A stretch of 64,000 bases of DNA from Pantoea nemavictus (GTDB lineage Bacteria; Pseudomonadota; Gammaproteobacteria; Enterobacterales; Enterobacteriaceae), in assembly GCF_037479095.1 (NCBI RefSeq), contig NZ_JBBGZW010000002.1:744001-808000 (forward strand). Direction: 5' to 3'. Below, one piece after another: positions 17,617-27,366 of this stretch. The translations under genes were made by a program, and so were the position numbers. The notes beneath the pieces are model-generated. The model searched no databases and had not been told where the DNA came from. It saw nothing but the letters and a program-made list of their open reading frames with translations. Every line of letters starts with the position of its first letter. Position 1 is the stretch's first letter.

Positions 17617-18333
17617 TTATGGAACACGGGTTGGGTCTGGAAAAAAACAGCGCAGTTTCTGCCGCTCGCGCCCGCTCTCATCGATATTCTCCGCCGCCAG
17701 CCAGCGGCTTAATGCCTGCTCAATCACTGGCCATTCGCTATCAATAATCGATAACCAATCGGTATCGCGATTGCGCTGTTTGCGCGTCATCGCCTGACGG
17801 AAACGGCCTTCGAAGGTAAATCCCATGCGCTCTGCCGCGCGACGCGATCCCTGATTCAGCGAGTCACAGCGCCAGGCGACGCGGCGATAACCCAGCGCGA
17901 AGGCCTGTTTGAGTAATAGAGTTAACGCCTCGCTGCCCAACACGTTGCGCTGCATCAGCGGCGACCAGGTGACATGGCCAATCTCGATTGCCCCGTTTTG
18001 CACATCGATATTGGCAAAGCACACCGCACCTACAGCCTGTTGGCGTGCATTGTCGATCACCGCATAACACACCAATGCGCTGTCGCTAATTTTGTTGAAA
18101 ATCCACTGTTCCATCTCGATTAATGATTGCGGTTTGGCAGCGCCCAGCCAGGTCCAGTCGCGATCGTCCGGTGCCAGCGAGAAGGCAGTAAACAGCGCCT
18201 CGCTGTGCACCCGCTGCAGCGGGGCAAGCTGACAAAAGCGGCCCGTTAGCACTGCCGTGGGAGGAAAAGTGGCGGGTTGCCAGTCGGGTAAAGCCACACC
18301 AACGGGCTGACCATATTGATTGAGTCGCGTCAC
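17617..18333 (-). CDS. GNAT acetyltransferase, RimJ/RimL-like
   Basis: 238 residues. The GNAT fold spans about 30-190, with the acetyl-CoA loop replaced by the RimJ/L-type QRNVLGSEALTLLLKQAF and the conserved ending LGYRRVAWRCDSLNQGSRRA, AERMGFTFEGRFR. Such enzymes acetylate protein N-termini or small amines. GTG start at 18333 with AGGAG about 6 nt upstream. Gene order suggests it is separate from the downstream NAD(P)-binding gene (69-bp gap) and from the ABC operon upstream. Substrate unknown. Confidence 0.75.
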   Translation of the reverse strand: MTRLNQYGQPVGVALPDWQPATFPPTAVLTGRFCQLAPLQRVHSEALFTAFSLAPDDRDWTWLGAAKPQSLIEMEQWIFNKISDSALVCYAVIDNARQQAVGAVCFANIDVQNGAIEIGHVTWSPLMQRNVLGSEALTLLLKQAFALGYRRVAWRCDSLNQGSRRAAERMGFTFEGRFRQAMTRKQRNRDTDWLSIIDSEWPVIEQALSRWLAAENIDESGRERQKLRCFFPDPTRVP

Positions 18334-18368
18334 ATCATCTCCTGACTATGCGATTAGTGAATGTGAGT

Positions 18369-20171
18369 TTACTCCATCACCCAATGCCCAGCGCTCACCT
18401 CGCGGTAGCGGCGCGTTTCCGGGACAAATCCCAGCGCGCGCACCGGACTTTTTAGTTCGCTGATGTCAATCTGACGTTTCACATGACGACGAGCCGGATC
18501 GGGCACCGGCACCGAGGACAACAGTTTGCGCGTGTAGTCATGCTGCGGGTTTTCAAAGATAGCCGCACGCGGGCCAATCTCGACGATCTCCCCCAGCAGC
18601 ATCACCGCGACGCGATGGCTAATGCGCTCTACCACCGCCATATCATGTGAAATAAACAGATACGACAAGCCAAGACTCTGCTGCAGGTCGAGCAGTAGAT
18701 TGATGATTTGCGCTTTCACCGTGACATCCAGCGCCGACACGGATTCATCGGCGATGATCATTTTAGGATCGAGCATTAAAGCGCGCGCGATGCAGATGCG
18801 CTGGCGCTGGCCGCCGGAAAATTCATGCGGATAACGTTTCATCATGCTGGCGGCCAGGCCAACGCGCTCCATCAGTGACGCCGCTTTTGCGCGCGCCTCG
18901 GCTTTGCTGCCTAAGCGATGCTGCAAAAAGGGTTCGGTAAGCGCCTCCAGCACCGACATACGCGGATTAAGGCTGGCGAACGGATCCTGGAAAATCATCT
19001 GCATGGCGCGGCGCAGGGTGCGCAGTTCATTGGCGGAGAGATTCAGCACGTCGTAACCATCAAAGGCCACTTCGCCCGCCGCTGGCGTGACAAGTCGGGT
19101 TAACGATCGTCCGGTGGTCGATTTGCCGCAGCCCGATTCGCCCACCAGCGACAAGGTTTCACCCGGCATTAAATCAAATGAGATGTTCTCCACTGCATGC
19201 ACCGCGCCGGTTTTGCGGCTAAACACCCCTTCATGGATGCTGAAGCGGGTGCTGAGATTTTTCACTGATAGCAGCGGCTGGCGCGGTGTCGCGGCAGCTG
19301 CGGCGACTGCCGTTGCCTTCTCATCAAGGGAGAACTTACGCGGGCCATCAATGCCGCGCATCGCACCTAACTGCGGCACGGTGGCAATCAGCGTGCGGGT
19401 ATAATCGGCGGCGGGTGCCGAGAAGATGGCGGCGGTGGTGCCGGTTTCTACTACATCGCCCTGATACATCACTAATGTACGATCGGACACTTCGGCAACC
19501 ACGCCCATATCATGCGTGATAAACAGCACGGCGGTGCCTTCCTCTTCCTGCAACGTTTTAATCAGGTCGAGAATTTGCCCCTGAATCGTCACGTCGAGCG
19601 CGGTAGTGGGTTCATCCGCAATCAACAGCTTTGGCCGCAGCGCCAGCGCCATGGCAATCATCACGCGCTGACGCATCCCGCCGGAGAAATGGTGCGGATA
19701 ATCATTAAAACGTTTGGCGGCATTCGGGATGCGTACCTTCTCCAGCAGACGAATCGTCTGTTCACGCGCGGCACGTTTACTGATTTTGCGATGATTGATC
19801 AGCGCTTCCGCAATCTGATTGCCGATAGTGAAGGAGGGATTGAGGCTGGTCATCGGCTCCTGAAAAATCATCGCCACCGCGTTGCCCCGCATATCGCGCA
19901 TGGCGGACTCGCTCAGCGTCAGCAGATCAACGCCATTTAGCATAACCTTGCCGCTTACGCGCGCGTGGCGCATGTTGAGTAAGCGCATAATCGCCATTGA
20001 GGTAACGCTTTTGCCCGATCCCGATTCACCGACGATCGCCAGCGTTTCACCCGCCGCGACGGTTAACGACACATTTCTCACCACCTCGCGCCATTGATGG
20101 TCAACGCGGAAGGCGACCGTCAGATTTTCAATGCGCAGAACCGGTTCGACTGCTGCTGAGGCGCTGTTCAT
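18369..20171 (-). CDS. ABC importer ATPase, two fused nucleotide-binding domains (GsiA/DppD-DppF type)
   Basis: 600 residues with two complete ABC domains. Walker A motifs are GESGSGKS (about 52) and GESGCGKS (about 345). Signature motifs are FSGGMRQR and FSGGQRQR. Walker B motifs are LLIADEPTTALD and MIIADESVSALD; the second has Ser in place of the usual Pro but keeps the catalytic Glu. Each half carries the oligopeptide-transporter C-terminal extension. It powers uptake through the permeases encoded at 24627-26413 on the other arm. The start overlaps the MlrC stop by 4 nt (translational coupling). Family GsiA is clear, but the cargo need not be glutathione. Confidence 0.85.
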   Translation of the reverse strand: MNSASAAVEPVLRIENLTVAFRVDHQWREVVRNVSLTVAAGETLAIVGESGSGKSVTSMAIMRLLNMRHARVSGKVMLNGVDLLTLSESAMRDMRGNAVAMIFQEPMTSLNPSFTIGNQIAEALINHRKISKRAAREQTIRLLEKVRIPNAAKRFNDYPHHFSGGMRQRVMIAMALALRPKLLIADEPTTALDVTIQGQILDLIKTLQEEEGTAVLFITHDMGVVAEVSDRTLVMYQGDVVETGTTAAIFSAPAADYTRTLIATVPQLGAMRGIDGPRKFSLDEKATAVAAAAATPRQPLLSVKNLSTRFSIHEGVFSRKTGAVHAVENISFDLMPGETLSLVGESGCGKSTTGRSLTRLVTPAAGEVAFDGYDVLNLSANELRTLRRAMQMIFQDPFASLNPRMSVLEALTEPFLQHRLGSKAEARAKAASLMERVGLAASMMKRYPHEFSGGQRQRICIARALMLDPKMIIADESVSALDVTVKAQIINLLLDLQQSLGLSYLFISHDMAVVERISHRVAVMLLGEIVEIGPRAAIFENPQHDYTRKLLSSVPVPDPARRHVKRQIDISELKSPVRALGFVPETRRYREVSAGHWVME

Positions 20172-21610
20172 TTCGCTGCCACAAAACGCGCTGACAGGTG
20201 GCTTACCGGCAGGAAGCTGAAGTCGGTATCAAACGGGTAAGCAGGCTGCAATTTGCGCTTGCGTGTTAAGCGTTCCACATACTGATCGACTACGCCTTCC
20301 GACAGCGCCATTAAATTGGGATTAGCCAGCGGCGCCAGCTCCGGCGACAAATAGCCCGATTTGACCACCACGATTTTGGCGCTTGCCGGATCGAGGCCGA
20401 GCAGGGCGAAATCCGCCAGATTGTGATAGGGACGGCGACGATCGGCCACCACCAGCGTAATGCCGTCGATTTGCAGCAGCGCCTGTTTCGCCAGCGAACG
20501 GGCATCGTCGCTAAGATGCTTCACCACGAATTCGCCTTGCACTTTTCCGCCTGCCGGATCGAGTGAGGCACCCACGCTGAGCTGCAGCGTGGCGCCCACG
20601 CCAGCGGCAAACGCCGCATCGGTGGCGGGTTTATCGGTAATTCCTGCCACGATAACGTCTTGCGCCCGCTGGCGAATCAGTTCGGCCAACACATCAGCAC
20701 GATCGCCCACGCCGCCGCCGGTAGGATTATCACCAGAATCCGCCAGAATGACCGGTGTGGTTTCACTGGCGATGGCCATGGTTACGCACTCTTCAATGCT
20801 GCCGGTAACGCAGCCAAAACTGAATTCCTCGCGTGCCTGCCAGTAAGCCAATGCCAGTTTGGCGGCTTGCTCAGATAACACATCGGCGTCGGTACCGGTC
20901 ATGATTGCAGCGGCGGTGGCACGCGGTTCATCGGCCCAAACGTAGCCAACCATCAGCGACGCATCCCAGATGTGTTCCAGCGCATTAATTGCAGGTAACC
21001 GTGCATACAAACTTTTGGCTGGCTCATCTTCCGTGCTGGTACGTTCACCGGGCAACACTACTGGAATCGGCGCCCACACCACGCCCGGTTTAACCCCGCT
21101 TTGCAGGCTTTTAACCAGCATCGATACCGAGCGGCGCATGGTCTCTTCCACATCAATGTGCGGCGCAGTGCGATAGGTGGAGAACATATCGATGGCATCG
21201 ATGATACGCTGCGTAACATTGCCATGCAGATCGTAGCTCACCGTAATCGGGCAATCTGCGCCTACTAACTCGCGGGTGGCGCTGATCCAGTCGCCTTCGG
21301 CATCTTCCATGCCTTCAACGTACACCGCACCGTGCATGGCGAGATAAACGCCATCCACCGGTAAATGTGCGGCCAGGCGCGTCAGGAAATCGTGCTTAAA
21401 ATCTTCGTAGGTGATGCGTGCCACCGGGCCGCCGGCGATGGCGCGCGCGTGGAAGGTGGGCAGAAACTCGGCATCATAATCCTGCAGAAAGGCAAAGTAG
21501 GGGTTGGTAATCAGGTCATCACCGCGCACGATGCGGAAGTCGTCGGCATAATTCAGCACCGGATTGTAAGTACTGCACTCAGTATGAATTCCACCAAAAG
21601 CAATGCGCAT
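20168..21610 (-). CDS. M81 family metallopeptidase (MlrC/microcystinase C-like)
   Basis: 480 residues. The N-terminus MRIAFGGIHTECSTYNP, the SYDLHGNV motif near 180 and DSGDNPTGGGVGDRADVL near 295 are hallmarks of the MlrC family, whose zinc site uses Asp/His residues in those segments. The best-known member degrades linearised microcystin peptides; most bacterial members sit next to peptide ABC transporters and have unknown substrates. It starts with GGAGG 6 nt upstream, 11 nt after the ROK regulator, and overlaps the ATPase gene. It likely hydrolyses the imported compound in the cytosol. Confidence 0.8.
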   Translation of the reverse strand: MRIAFGGIHTECSTYNPVLNYADDFRIVRGDDLITNPYFAFLQDYDAEFLPTFHARAIAGGPVARITYEDFKHDFLTRLAAHLPVDGVYLAMHGAVYVEGMEDAEGDWISATRELVGADCPITVSYDLHGNVTQRIIDAIDMFSTYRTAPHIDVEETMRRSVSMLVKSLQSGVKPGVVWAPIPVVLPGERTSTEDEPAKSLYARLPAINALEHIWDASLMVGYVWADEPRATAAAIMTGTDADVLSEQAAKLALAYWQAREEFSFGCVTGSIEECVTMAIASETTPVILADSGDNPTGGGVGDRADVLAELIRQRAQDVIVAGITDKPATDAAFAAGVGATLQLSVGASLDPAGGKVQGEFVVKHLSDDARSLAKQALLQIDGITLVVADRRRPYHNLADFALLGLDPASAKIVVVKSGYLSPELAPLANPNLMALSEGVVDQYVERLTRKRKLQPAYPFDTDFSFLPVSHLSARFVAAK

Positions 21611-21621
21611 AGCAGCCTCCG

Positions 21622-22755
21622 CTAGTCGGGTAAGTGAATGATAAAACGATACGCCGCCACACTGGCCGCGGCTCTGGCCCAGCTCTCTTCATCAATGACC
21701 ATGCTGGATATCGGCGTTTTGCCGATAATCGATGGCAACACGTGGCTATCAATCGCCTGCAGCACCACGGTTTTTAGCAGCCCGTCAAACGCATCGGGCT
21801 GATGGGCAATCACAATCATTTCGGGGTCATTCATCTGGATTATGTTGGCGATCGCCAGGCCCAGCGCATGGCCGGCCTGATGTAAAATTGCGATCGCTGC
21901 GCTGTTGCCTTTCACCGCCAGCGCCTCCAGCTCGGCAATCGAGCCGCTCTCCAGCGCTTTATCGCGCATACTTTCGCGAATGGCGGTTAACGACGCCAAT
22001 GTATCAAGGCAGCCGCGTTTGCCGCAGCGGCAGGGACGCCCGCCTGGTTCGATGGTGCAGTGGGCAATTTCACCGGCGCCGCCGTGCGCCCCGCGATGCA
22101 GTTGCCCCTGAAAAAAGTGCGCCGCGCCAATGCCATCACCATGGGAAATCAGGCTGAAATTGCGCGCCTTTTTCGCCACCCCGAATATCTTCTCGCTCAC
22201 CGCCAGCGCTTTGGCATCGTTCTCCAGCGAAACATCCAGCCCGGTTTGCTGTTTCAACAGCTCGGCGAGCGGCACATTCTTCCAGCCCAGCAGCGCCGAC
22301 TGCACGCAAACAGCCTGATTTTCATCGACAAAGCCGGAGAGGGTAACGCCAAGACCGATCAGCTGATCAGGCGAAATCGCTTTTTGCGCAATCAGCGCCG
22401 GAATCGCAGCTGCAATGGTCACCGCCAGCTGCTGAGGATCGAGATTCAGCGCCATGTCGGTGGAAGCCAGGGTGCGGCCATGCATATCAATCAACACTAA
22501 AACCACGCGCTCACCGAGCAGCGAAGCACCGAGAAAATAGGCGCTGTCGGCGCGCATTTTTAATAAAATTGATGGACGACCCTGCCCAGTAGATTCAGCA
22601 GCACTCTCCTCCAGCAGTCCGGCGCTCAGCATCTCTTTTACCAGCGGACTAATTGCGGCTTTGCTCAACTTCATCTTTTCCGCCAGCGCGGTGCGGCTCA
22701 TCCCATGCGAGGCAATAAGCAAACGTAAAATTTGTTGCTGATGGGGATTGAGCAT
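21622..22755 (-). CDS. ROK-family transcriptional repressor
   Basis: 377 residues. An N-terminal winged HTH (about 1-65: HQQQILRLLIASHGMSRTAL, MKLSKAAISPLVKEML) is fused to a ROK sugar-binding domain with the zinc motif CRCGKRGC near 245. The ROK repressors NagC, Mlc and XylR respond to sugars or sugar phosphates. I chose ATG 22755; a GTG at 22767 (MRTRMLN...) is also in frame. First gene of the leftward arm, divergent from the binding-protein arm, so it probably controls both arms of the importer. Confidence 0.85.
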   Translation of the reverse strand: MLNPHQQQILRLLIASHGMSRTALAEKMKLSKAAISPLVKEMLSAGLLEESAAESTGQGRPSILLKMRADSAYFLGASLLGERVVLVLIDMHGRTLASTDMALNLDPQQLAVTIAAAIPALIAQKAISPDQLIGLGVTLSGFVDENQAVCVQSALLGWKNVPLAELLKQQTGLDVSLENDAKALAVSEKIFGVAKKARNFSLISHGDGIGAAHFFQGQLHRGAHGGAGEIAHCTIEPGGRPCRCGKRGCLDTLASLTAIRESMRDKALESGSIAELEALAVKGNSAAIAILHQAGHALGLAIANIIQMNDPEMIVIAHQPDAFDGLLKTVVLQAIDSHVLPSIIGKTPISSMVIDEESWARAAASVAAYRFIIHLPD

Positions 22756-23072
22756 GCGGGTTCTCACAGCGTTAACACTTATGCGCTGACAATAATAAGG
22801 CCAGAAAACAAATACAACGATATTTAGTTAATTTTCTGAATGCAGATCTAATTATAAGTAAATTATATGAACCTACGTCTTGGCTTTTGTTTAGGGATTG
22901 TGGCTTATATAGCGCAATGTTTATCAACAAAGCAGTAGATATCGTATCGCTGCCCGCACATTTCGTAGCGGCGCAATTTATTGCGCAATAAATTGCGCCG
23001 CTACAGGTGGTGCGTGGTGGTAATGACGTGCATTCATTCACCGATCGTTTCAATGATTCATTGAGGGCCTTC
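22756..23072. promoter_or_regulatory. Divergent promoter region of the split ABC importer
   Basis: 317 bp between the ROK repressor and the binding protein. The part next to the repressor is AT-rich and promoter-like; the part next to the binding protein contains the 40-nt REP-like palindrome at 22965-23004. No other feature is clear. Confidence 0.5.
22965..23004. repeat. REP-like perfect 40-nt palindrome
   Basis: The sequence starts GTAGCGGCGCAATTTATTGC and continues with its exact reverse complement. The GTAGCGGCGC arm recurs at 27367, 28818 and 41026, always between genes, so this is a dispersed REP/REPIN-type element. Confidence 0.75.
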
Positions 23073-24608
23073 ATGGAAAGCAAACATAAGCATTTCAAGG
23101 TACTGACGCTGGCCGGTTGTCTATTGGCGTCACTGGCGAGCGCCTCCGTTTTCGCCAGTCAGCTGGTGATCATGCAAAACGAACCGCCGCGCAGCATGGA
23201 CCCAGGCAACCAAACCGCGACCTTTACCGGTACGGTGCTGGATCCGATGTATGAAGGCCTGACGCGTCTCGGTGATGACGGCAAAATCATTCCGGCATTA
23301 GCGCTGTCGTGGACATCCGATGAAAGCGGACTCAACTGGACATTTACCCTGCGGCCCAATGTGAAATTCCATGACGGCACGCCATTTAATGCCGATGCGG
23401 TAGTAGAAAACTTTCAGCGCCATTTAAATACGCAGCGCGGTTTAGCGGGCAGCGGCAAAATTCGCACCTTTATTCAGGATGTGAAGAAAAAAGACGATCT
23501 GACTGTCACGTTTCAGCTGAAAAAAATTAACCCGGCATTTTTAACCGTATTAGCCTCTGGTCCGGGTTTAATGGTGAGCCCAAAAGCGGATAAAGACGGC
23601 ACAATTAACAATAAAGCTGACGGCACGGGCCCGTATAAATTGCTGCAATATAAATCCGGCGAATATGTGCTTGAACAAAAGAATACCGACTATTGGGGAA
23701 AATCCTCCGGTCCGGATGAAATTAAATGGACGTGGAGCAGCGAACCTTCAGTAATGAATATGGCGCTGCAATCGGGGCAGGTCGATATTATTAACCCGGT
23801 GCCGCCGCAGTTTGCTGGCATGTTGAAAAACAATGCCAACGTCAATCTGAAACAGTCGCCGGGTGCGGCGGTGTTCTGGGTCGATCTCAATACCCAGAGC
23901 AAAGCGCTCAGCGATGTCCGCGTGCGCCAGGCGTTGAATTTCGCCACGGACCAACAGGCGCTGGTCAAAGCCATCATGTTTGGCTATGCGCAACCGGCTA
24001 ACTCTGCGCTGGCACCGGTTGATCCAAACTACGACAAGAATCTGCACGACTATCCGTACGATGTGCAGAAAGCCAAAGATCTGCTGAAAGCGGCGGGCTA
24101 CGCCGATGGCTTTGCGCTTTCGATTGCGGTACAGGCGCCGGATGCGCGCACCGCGCAGGTGTTACAGGGCATGTGGAGCAAAATTGGCGTAAAACTTACC
24201 GTGCGCCAGATGGAGAGCGGCGTATGGACCAAAGCCGCCTTTGCCGATGGCAAAGAGAAAGCCGCGCAGGGGACCGATGCGGTGCTGGCATCCTGGTCTT
24301 CCGGCTTATACGGCTCAGACCTGCAGTTGCGTCCGTTGTATCACACCAGCAGTTTCGCGCCGGGCGGCGCCAACCTCGGCTTCTTTAGCGACAAACAGAC
24401 GGATGAACTCATAGATACCGCAGCCTCCACGCTCGACGATGCCAAACGCAAAGATCTCTATTTCCAGGCACAAAAGCAGATCAGCGGATTAGCGCCGCAG
24501 GTGCTGCTGTTCTATCAGGACGATCTCTATGCCGCACGTAAAAATATCAGCGGTGTGATCATGCAGCCGGGCGGACAAATTGTCGTGCGCGATGCGGTGA
24601 AGCAATAA
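23073..24608 (+). CDS. Peptide-type ABC importer, periplasmic substrate-binding protein (SBP_bac_5, GsiB-like)
   Basis: 511 residues from ATG 23073, which has GAGGG 6 nt upstream. A Sec signal peptide (KHFKVLTLAGCLLASLASAS) ends near residue 28. The mature protein shows the family-5 signatures: EPPRSMDPGNQTATFTG near the N-terminus, ALSWTSDESGLNWTFTLRPN and VKFHDGTPFNADAVVENFQR. These proteins bind di- and oligopeptides, glutathione, nickel complexes or oligosaccharides. First gene of the rightward arm. Together with the ROK regulators in the cluster, an aminosugar-containing peptide or glycan is worth considering. Confidence 0.85.
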   Translation: MESKHKHFKVLTLAGCLLASLASASVFASQLVIMQNEPPRSMDPGNQTATFTGTVLDPMYEGLTRLGDDGKIIPALALSWTSDESGLNWTFTLRPNVKFHDGTPFNADAVVENFQRHLNTQRGLAGSGKIRTFIQDVKKKDDLTVTFQLKKINPAFLTVLASGPGLMVSPKADKDGTINNKADGTGPYKLLQYKSGEYVLEQKNTDYWGKSSGPDEIKWTWSSEPSVMNMALQSGQVDIINPVPPQFAGMLKNNANVNLKQSPGAAVFWVDLNTQSKALSDVRVRQALNFATDQQALVKAIMFGYAQPANSALAPVDPNYDKNLHDYPYDVQKAKDLLKAAGYADGFALSIAVQAPDARTAQVLQGMWSKIGVKLTVRQMESGVWTKAAFADGKEKAAQGTDAVLASWSSGLYGSDLQLRPLYHTSSFAPGGANLGFFSDKQTDELIDTAASTLDDAKRKDLYFQAQKQISGLAPQVLLFYQDDLYAARKNISGVIMQPGGQIVVRDAVKQ

Positions 24609-24626
24609 ACCAATGGCTGATGTGAA

Positions 24627-25547
24627 ATGAAAGCGTACGTCGCAAAAAAGGTGCTTTCGCTGCCGCTCATTATCTTCGGCGTGTCGATCATCGTGTTTAT
24701 CGCCATCCGTGCGCTGCCGGGCGATCCGGCGCGGCTGATGGCCGGCCCGGAAGCGCCGCAGGAAGCGGTGGACAGTATGCGCGTGCGGCTGGGGCTGGAT
24801 CAGCCCTTGCCGCTGCAATACGTCAAGTTTGCCGGGGAAGCGCTGCATGGCAAACTCGGATTGTCGCTGCAGTCGCAGCGTCCGGTGATGACGGAAATCA
24901 GTGAGCGGTTGCCCTACACCTTATCGCTGGCGGCGCTGGCTTATCTGCTGGCGATTGCGATTGGCGTACCGGCGGGGATGACTGGCGCAATTTATCGCCA
25001 GCGCATTCCCGACCAAATCGTTATGGTGCTAACCATCGCCGGTGCGTCGATTGCTAACTTCTGGCTGGCGCTACTGGCGATGAACTACTTTGCCGTAGAG
25101 CTGGGCTGGCTGCCGCTGCTGGGCGCTGATTCATGGAAAAACTACATCATGCCCACCGTCACGCTGGCGATCTTGCCGATGGCGATGATTGCCCGCATGA
25201 CGCGTTCCAGCATGCTGGATGTGTTGAGTCAGGATTACATTCGCACCGCCAAAGCCAAGGGATTGTCCTCTGGCAGCATTCACTGGAAGCACGCGCTGCG
25301 TAATGCGCTGATCCCCATCGTCACCATTGTCGCCCTCAACTTCGGCAGCCTGATTGGCGGCGCGGTGGTCACCGAATCGGTGTTCAACTGGCCGGGGATT
25401 GGCCGCTTGCTGGTGGATTCAGTGCGTTACCGCGACTATCCGGTGATTCAGGGCGTCACCCTGGTTGCCGTAACCGGCGTGGTGTTGATGAACCTGGTGG
25501 GCGAAATTTTGATTGGCTTGCTCAACCCGAAAATAAGGTTCGACTGA
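24627..25547 (+). CDS. ABC importer permease, GsiC/DppB type
   Basis: 306 residues with six hydrophobic segments. Begins with the DppB-type N-terminus (KVLSLPLIIFGVSIIVFIAI, then RALPGDPAR) and has the EAA loop DYIRTAKAKGLSSGSIHWKH around 205-225. Ends with the conserved DPR-like tail (NPKIRFD). It forms the channel with the next gene. It starts 18 nt after the binding-protein stop and overlaps the GsiD-like gene by one base. Confidence 0.85.
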   Translation: MKAYVAKKVLSLPLIIFGVSIIVFIAIRALPGDPARLMAGPEAPQEAVDSMRVRLGLDQPLPLQYVKFAGEALHGKLGLSLQSQRPVMTEISERLPYTLSLAALAYLLAIAIGVPAGMTGAIYRQRIPDQIVMVLTIAGASIANFWLALLAMNYFAVELGWLPLLGADSWKNYIMPTVTLAILPMAMIARMTRSSMLDVLSQDYIRTAKAKGLSSGSIHWKHALRNALIPIVTIVALNFGSLIGGAVVTESVFNWPGIGRLLVDSVRYRDYPVIQGVTLVAVTGVVLMNLVGEILIGLLNPKIRFD

Positions 25548-26413
25548 TGAACAGTATTGAAAGCGCCGCGCTGCCGCCGCGTTCGCGCAGCCGAAACCTG
25601 CTCAGAATCCTGATCGCCAATCCGTCAATTGCCATTGGCGGCGCGCTGGTGCTGCTGGTAGTCCTCGCCGCCGCGCTGGCTCCGCTGATTACCCATTGGG
25701 ATCCGGTCGAGCAGGATTTACTTAATACCTTACAAGCGCCTTCGGCCGCACACTGGTTTGGTACCGACGATTATGGTCGCGACATTTTTTCACGCGTGAT
25801 TTACGGTGCGCGCATCACGCTGTTTGAAGTGAGCCTCAGCGTGGCAATATCCATGGTGATCGGCATTCCGCTCGGCATCATCTCCGGATTGGCCGGGCGC
25901 AAGATTGATGCGCTCATCATGTGGGTGATGGATATCATCTTTGCCTTTCCCGGCATTGTGCTGGCGATTTTGATTGTTAGCGTATTGGGCGAAGGACTCA
26001 CCAATATGCTGATCGCCATCTCGCTGTTCTCGATTCCGGTGTATGCGCGCCTGAGCCGCAACCTGACCCTTGGTCTGAAGAATATGGAGTACATCGAAGC
26101 GGCGCATATGCTTGGCGTGCGCTATCCGCGCATCATCACGCACTATATTTTGCGCAACTCAATTGGCCCGCTGATTGTCCAGTCGACGTTAACGGCGGGC
26201 GCAGTGGTGCTTTCTGCCGCCAGCCTCTCTTTCCTCGGCTTAGGCGTGCAGCCGCCAATGCCAGAGTGGGGTACAATGATGAGCGACGGGCGCAACTTCC
26301 TTGGCCTGAATATCTATGTGTCACTCTTTCCCGGATTGGCGATTTTGATTACCGTACTGGGCTTCAACGTGCTCGGTGATGGATTACGTGATGTGATGGA
26401 TAAACGTTTATGA
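25547..26413 (+). CDS. ABC importer permease, GsiD/DppC type
   Basis: 288 residues. The N-terminal OppC-N segment (RNLLRILIANPSIAIGGALV) is followed by the WFGTDDYGRDIFSRVIYGAR motif typical of DppC/OppC/GsiD. The EAA loop is YIEAAHMLGVRYPRIITHYI. Six membrane segments. The stop overlaps the start of the ROK kinase by 4 nt, showing one operon. Confidence 0.85.
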   Translation: MNSIESAALPPRSRSRNLLRILIANPSIAIGGALVLLVVLAAALAPLITHWDPVEQDLLNTLQAPSAAHWFGTDDYGRDIFSRVIYGARITLFEVSLSVAISMVIGIPLGIISGLAGRKIDALIMWVMDIIFAFPGIVLAILIVSVLGEGLTNMLIAISLFSIPVYARLSRNLTLGLKNMEYIEAAHMLGVRYPRIITHYILRNSIGPLIVQSTLTAGAVVLSAASLSFLGLGVQPPMPEWGTMMSDGRNFLGLNIYVSLFPGLAILITVLGFNVLGDGLRDVMDKRL

Positions 26414-27351
26414 GTGAACAACCTGCGGTAATTTGCCTCGATCTGGGCGGCTCATTTATCAAGTTAGGCGCGATGGATGCGCAGGATCAATTAACCCTGC
26501 TCGATCAGCAACCGATCCCAGCCGCCAGCTGGGAAGATTTCACCGCGCTGGTTAGCCAGATGATTGTCCAACATCAGGCGCATTTTGCCACCCATAGCCC
26601 GCTGGCGATCTCTACCGCCGGCATTGTGGCGCCAGAGTCAGGCGAGATGTTTGCCAGTAACATTCCCGCGTTTCATCAGCGCAGTCTGGCTAACGAACTG
26701 GGCGCGCTGCTGCACCGCCAGGTGGTGGTGCATAACGATGCCGACTGCTTCACCCTGGCCGAAGCGTTAGCCGGTGTCGGCAAAGGGCATAAAGTGGTGT
26801 TTGGCGCCATTCTCGGTTCAGGCGTGGGCGGCGGATTAGTGGCGGATGGCCGCATTATTACCGGACAAAATGGTTTGACCGGCGAATGGGGACACGGGCC
26901 GATTACACTCACCGAAGTGGAAATTGATGGCACAACTGTGCGCCTGCCGCGCCTGAGCTGCCCATGCGGACAAAAGGGCTGCCTCGACAGTTACGGAGGC
27001 GCGCGCGGTCTTGAGAATCTGCATCAGACGTTACATAACTGCACCGCCAGCAGCGTTGAGATTATTACACGCTGGCAGCAGCAGGATGCGCTGGCACAGC
27101 AAACCATCAAGGCGTGGCTACAGCTGGTCGGTCAGCCGCTGGCATACAGCATCAATATCACCGGCGCCTCATGCGTGGTGGTGGGGGGCGGATTGGCGTC
27201 CGTAACATCGCTGATCGCAGCATTGGACGAAGTGGTGCAGGGCTATGTATTACGCCGCACCTCACAGCGTTTAGTGATCCCCGGCGAGTTCGCGCATCAC
27301 GGCGGCATGATGGGCGCCGCGCTATTGGCCCGGCAAAGTCGCCAATACTGA
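26410..27351 (+). CDS. ROK-family sugar kinase
   Basis: 313 residues without a DNA-binding domain. The phosphate-binding motif LDLGGSFIKLG is at residues 10-20, the catalytic Asp in VVHNDADCF, EWGH near 157, and the zinc motif CPCGQKGC near 178. It should phosphorylate a hexose or N-acetylhexosamine with ATP. As the last gene of a peptide-type importer operon and the partner of a ROK repressor, it suggests that the cargo contains a sugar. The sequence differs from NanK and NagK enough that I do not assign a substrate. Confidence 0.8.
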   Translation: MSEQPAVICLDLGGSFIKLGAMDAQDQLTLLDQQPIPAASWEDFTALVSQMIVQHQAHFATHSPLAISTAGIVAPESGEMFASNIPAFHQRSLANELGALLHRQVVVHNDADCFTLAEALAGVGKGHKVVFGAILGSGVGGGLVADGRIITGQNGLTGEWGHGPITLTEVEIDGTTVRLPRLSCPCGQKGCLDSYGGARGLENLHQTLHNCTASSVEIITRWQQQDALAQQTIKAWLQLVGQPLAYSINITGASCVVVGGGLASVTSLIAALDEVVQGYVLRRTSQRLVIPGEFAHHGGMMGAALLARQSRQY

Positions 27352-27366
27352 ATTCAGGCACGTTTT

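Noticed and set aside
18622..18834. Possible frameshift or altered Walker B in the fused ATPase
   Set aside because: The frame is continuous and the catalytic Glu is present; DES for DEP is a tolerated change, so it is not a pseudogene.
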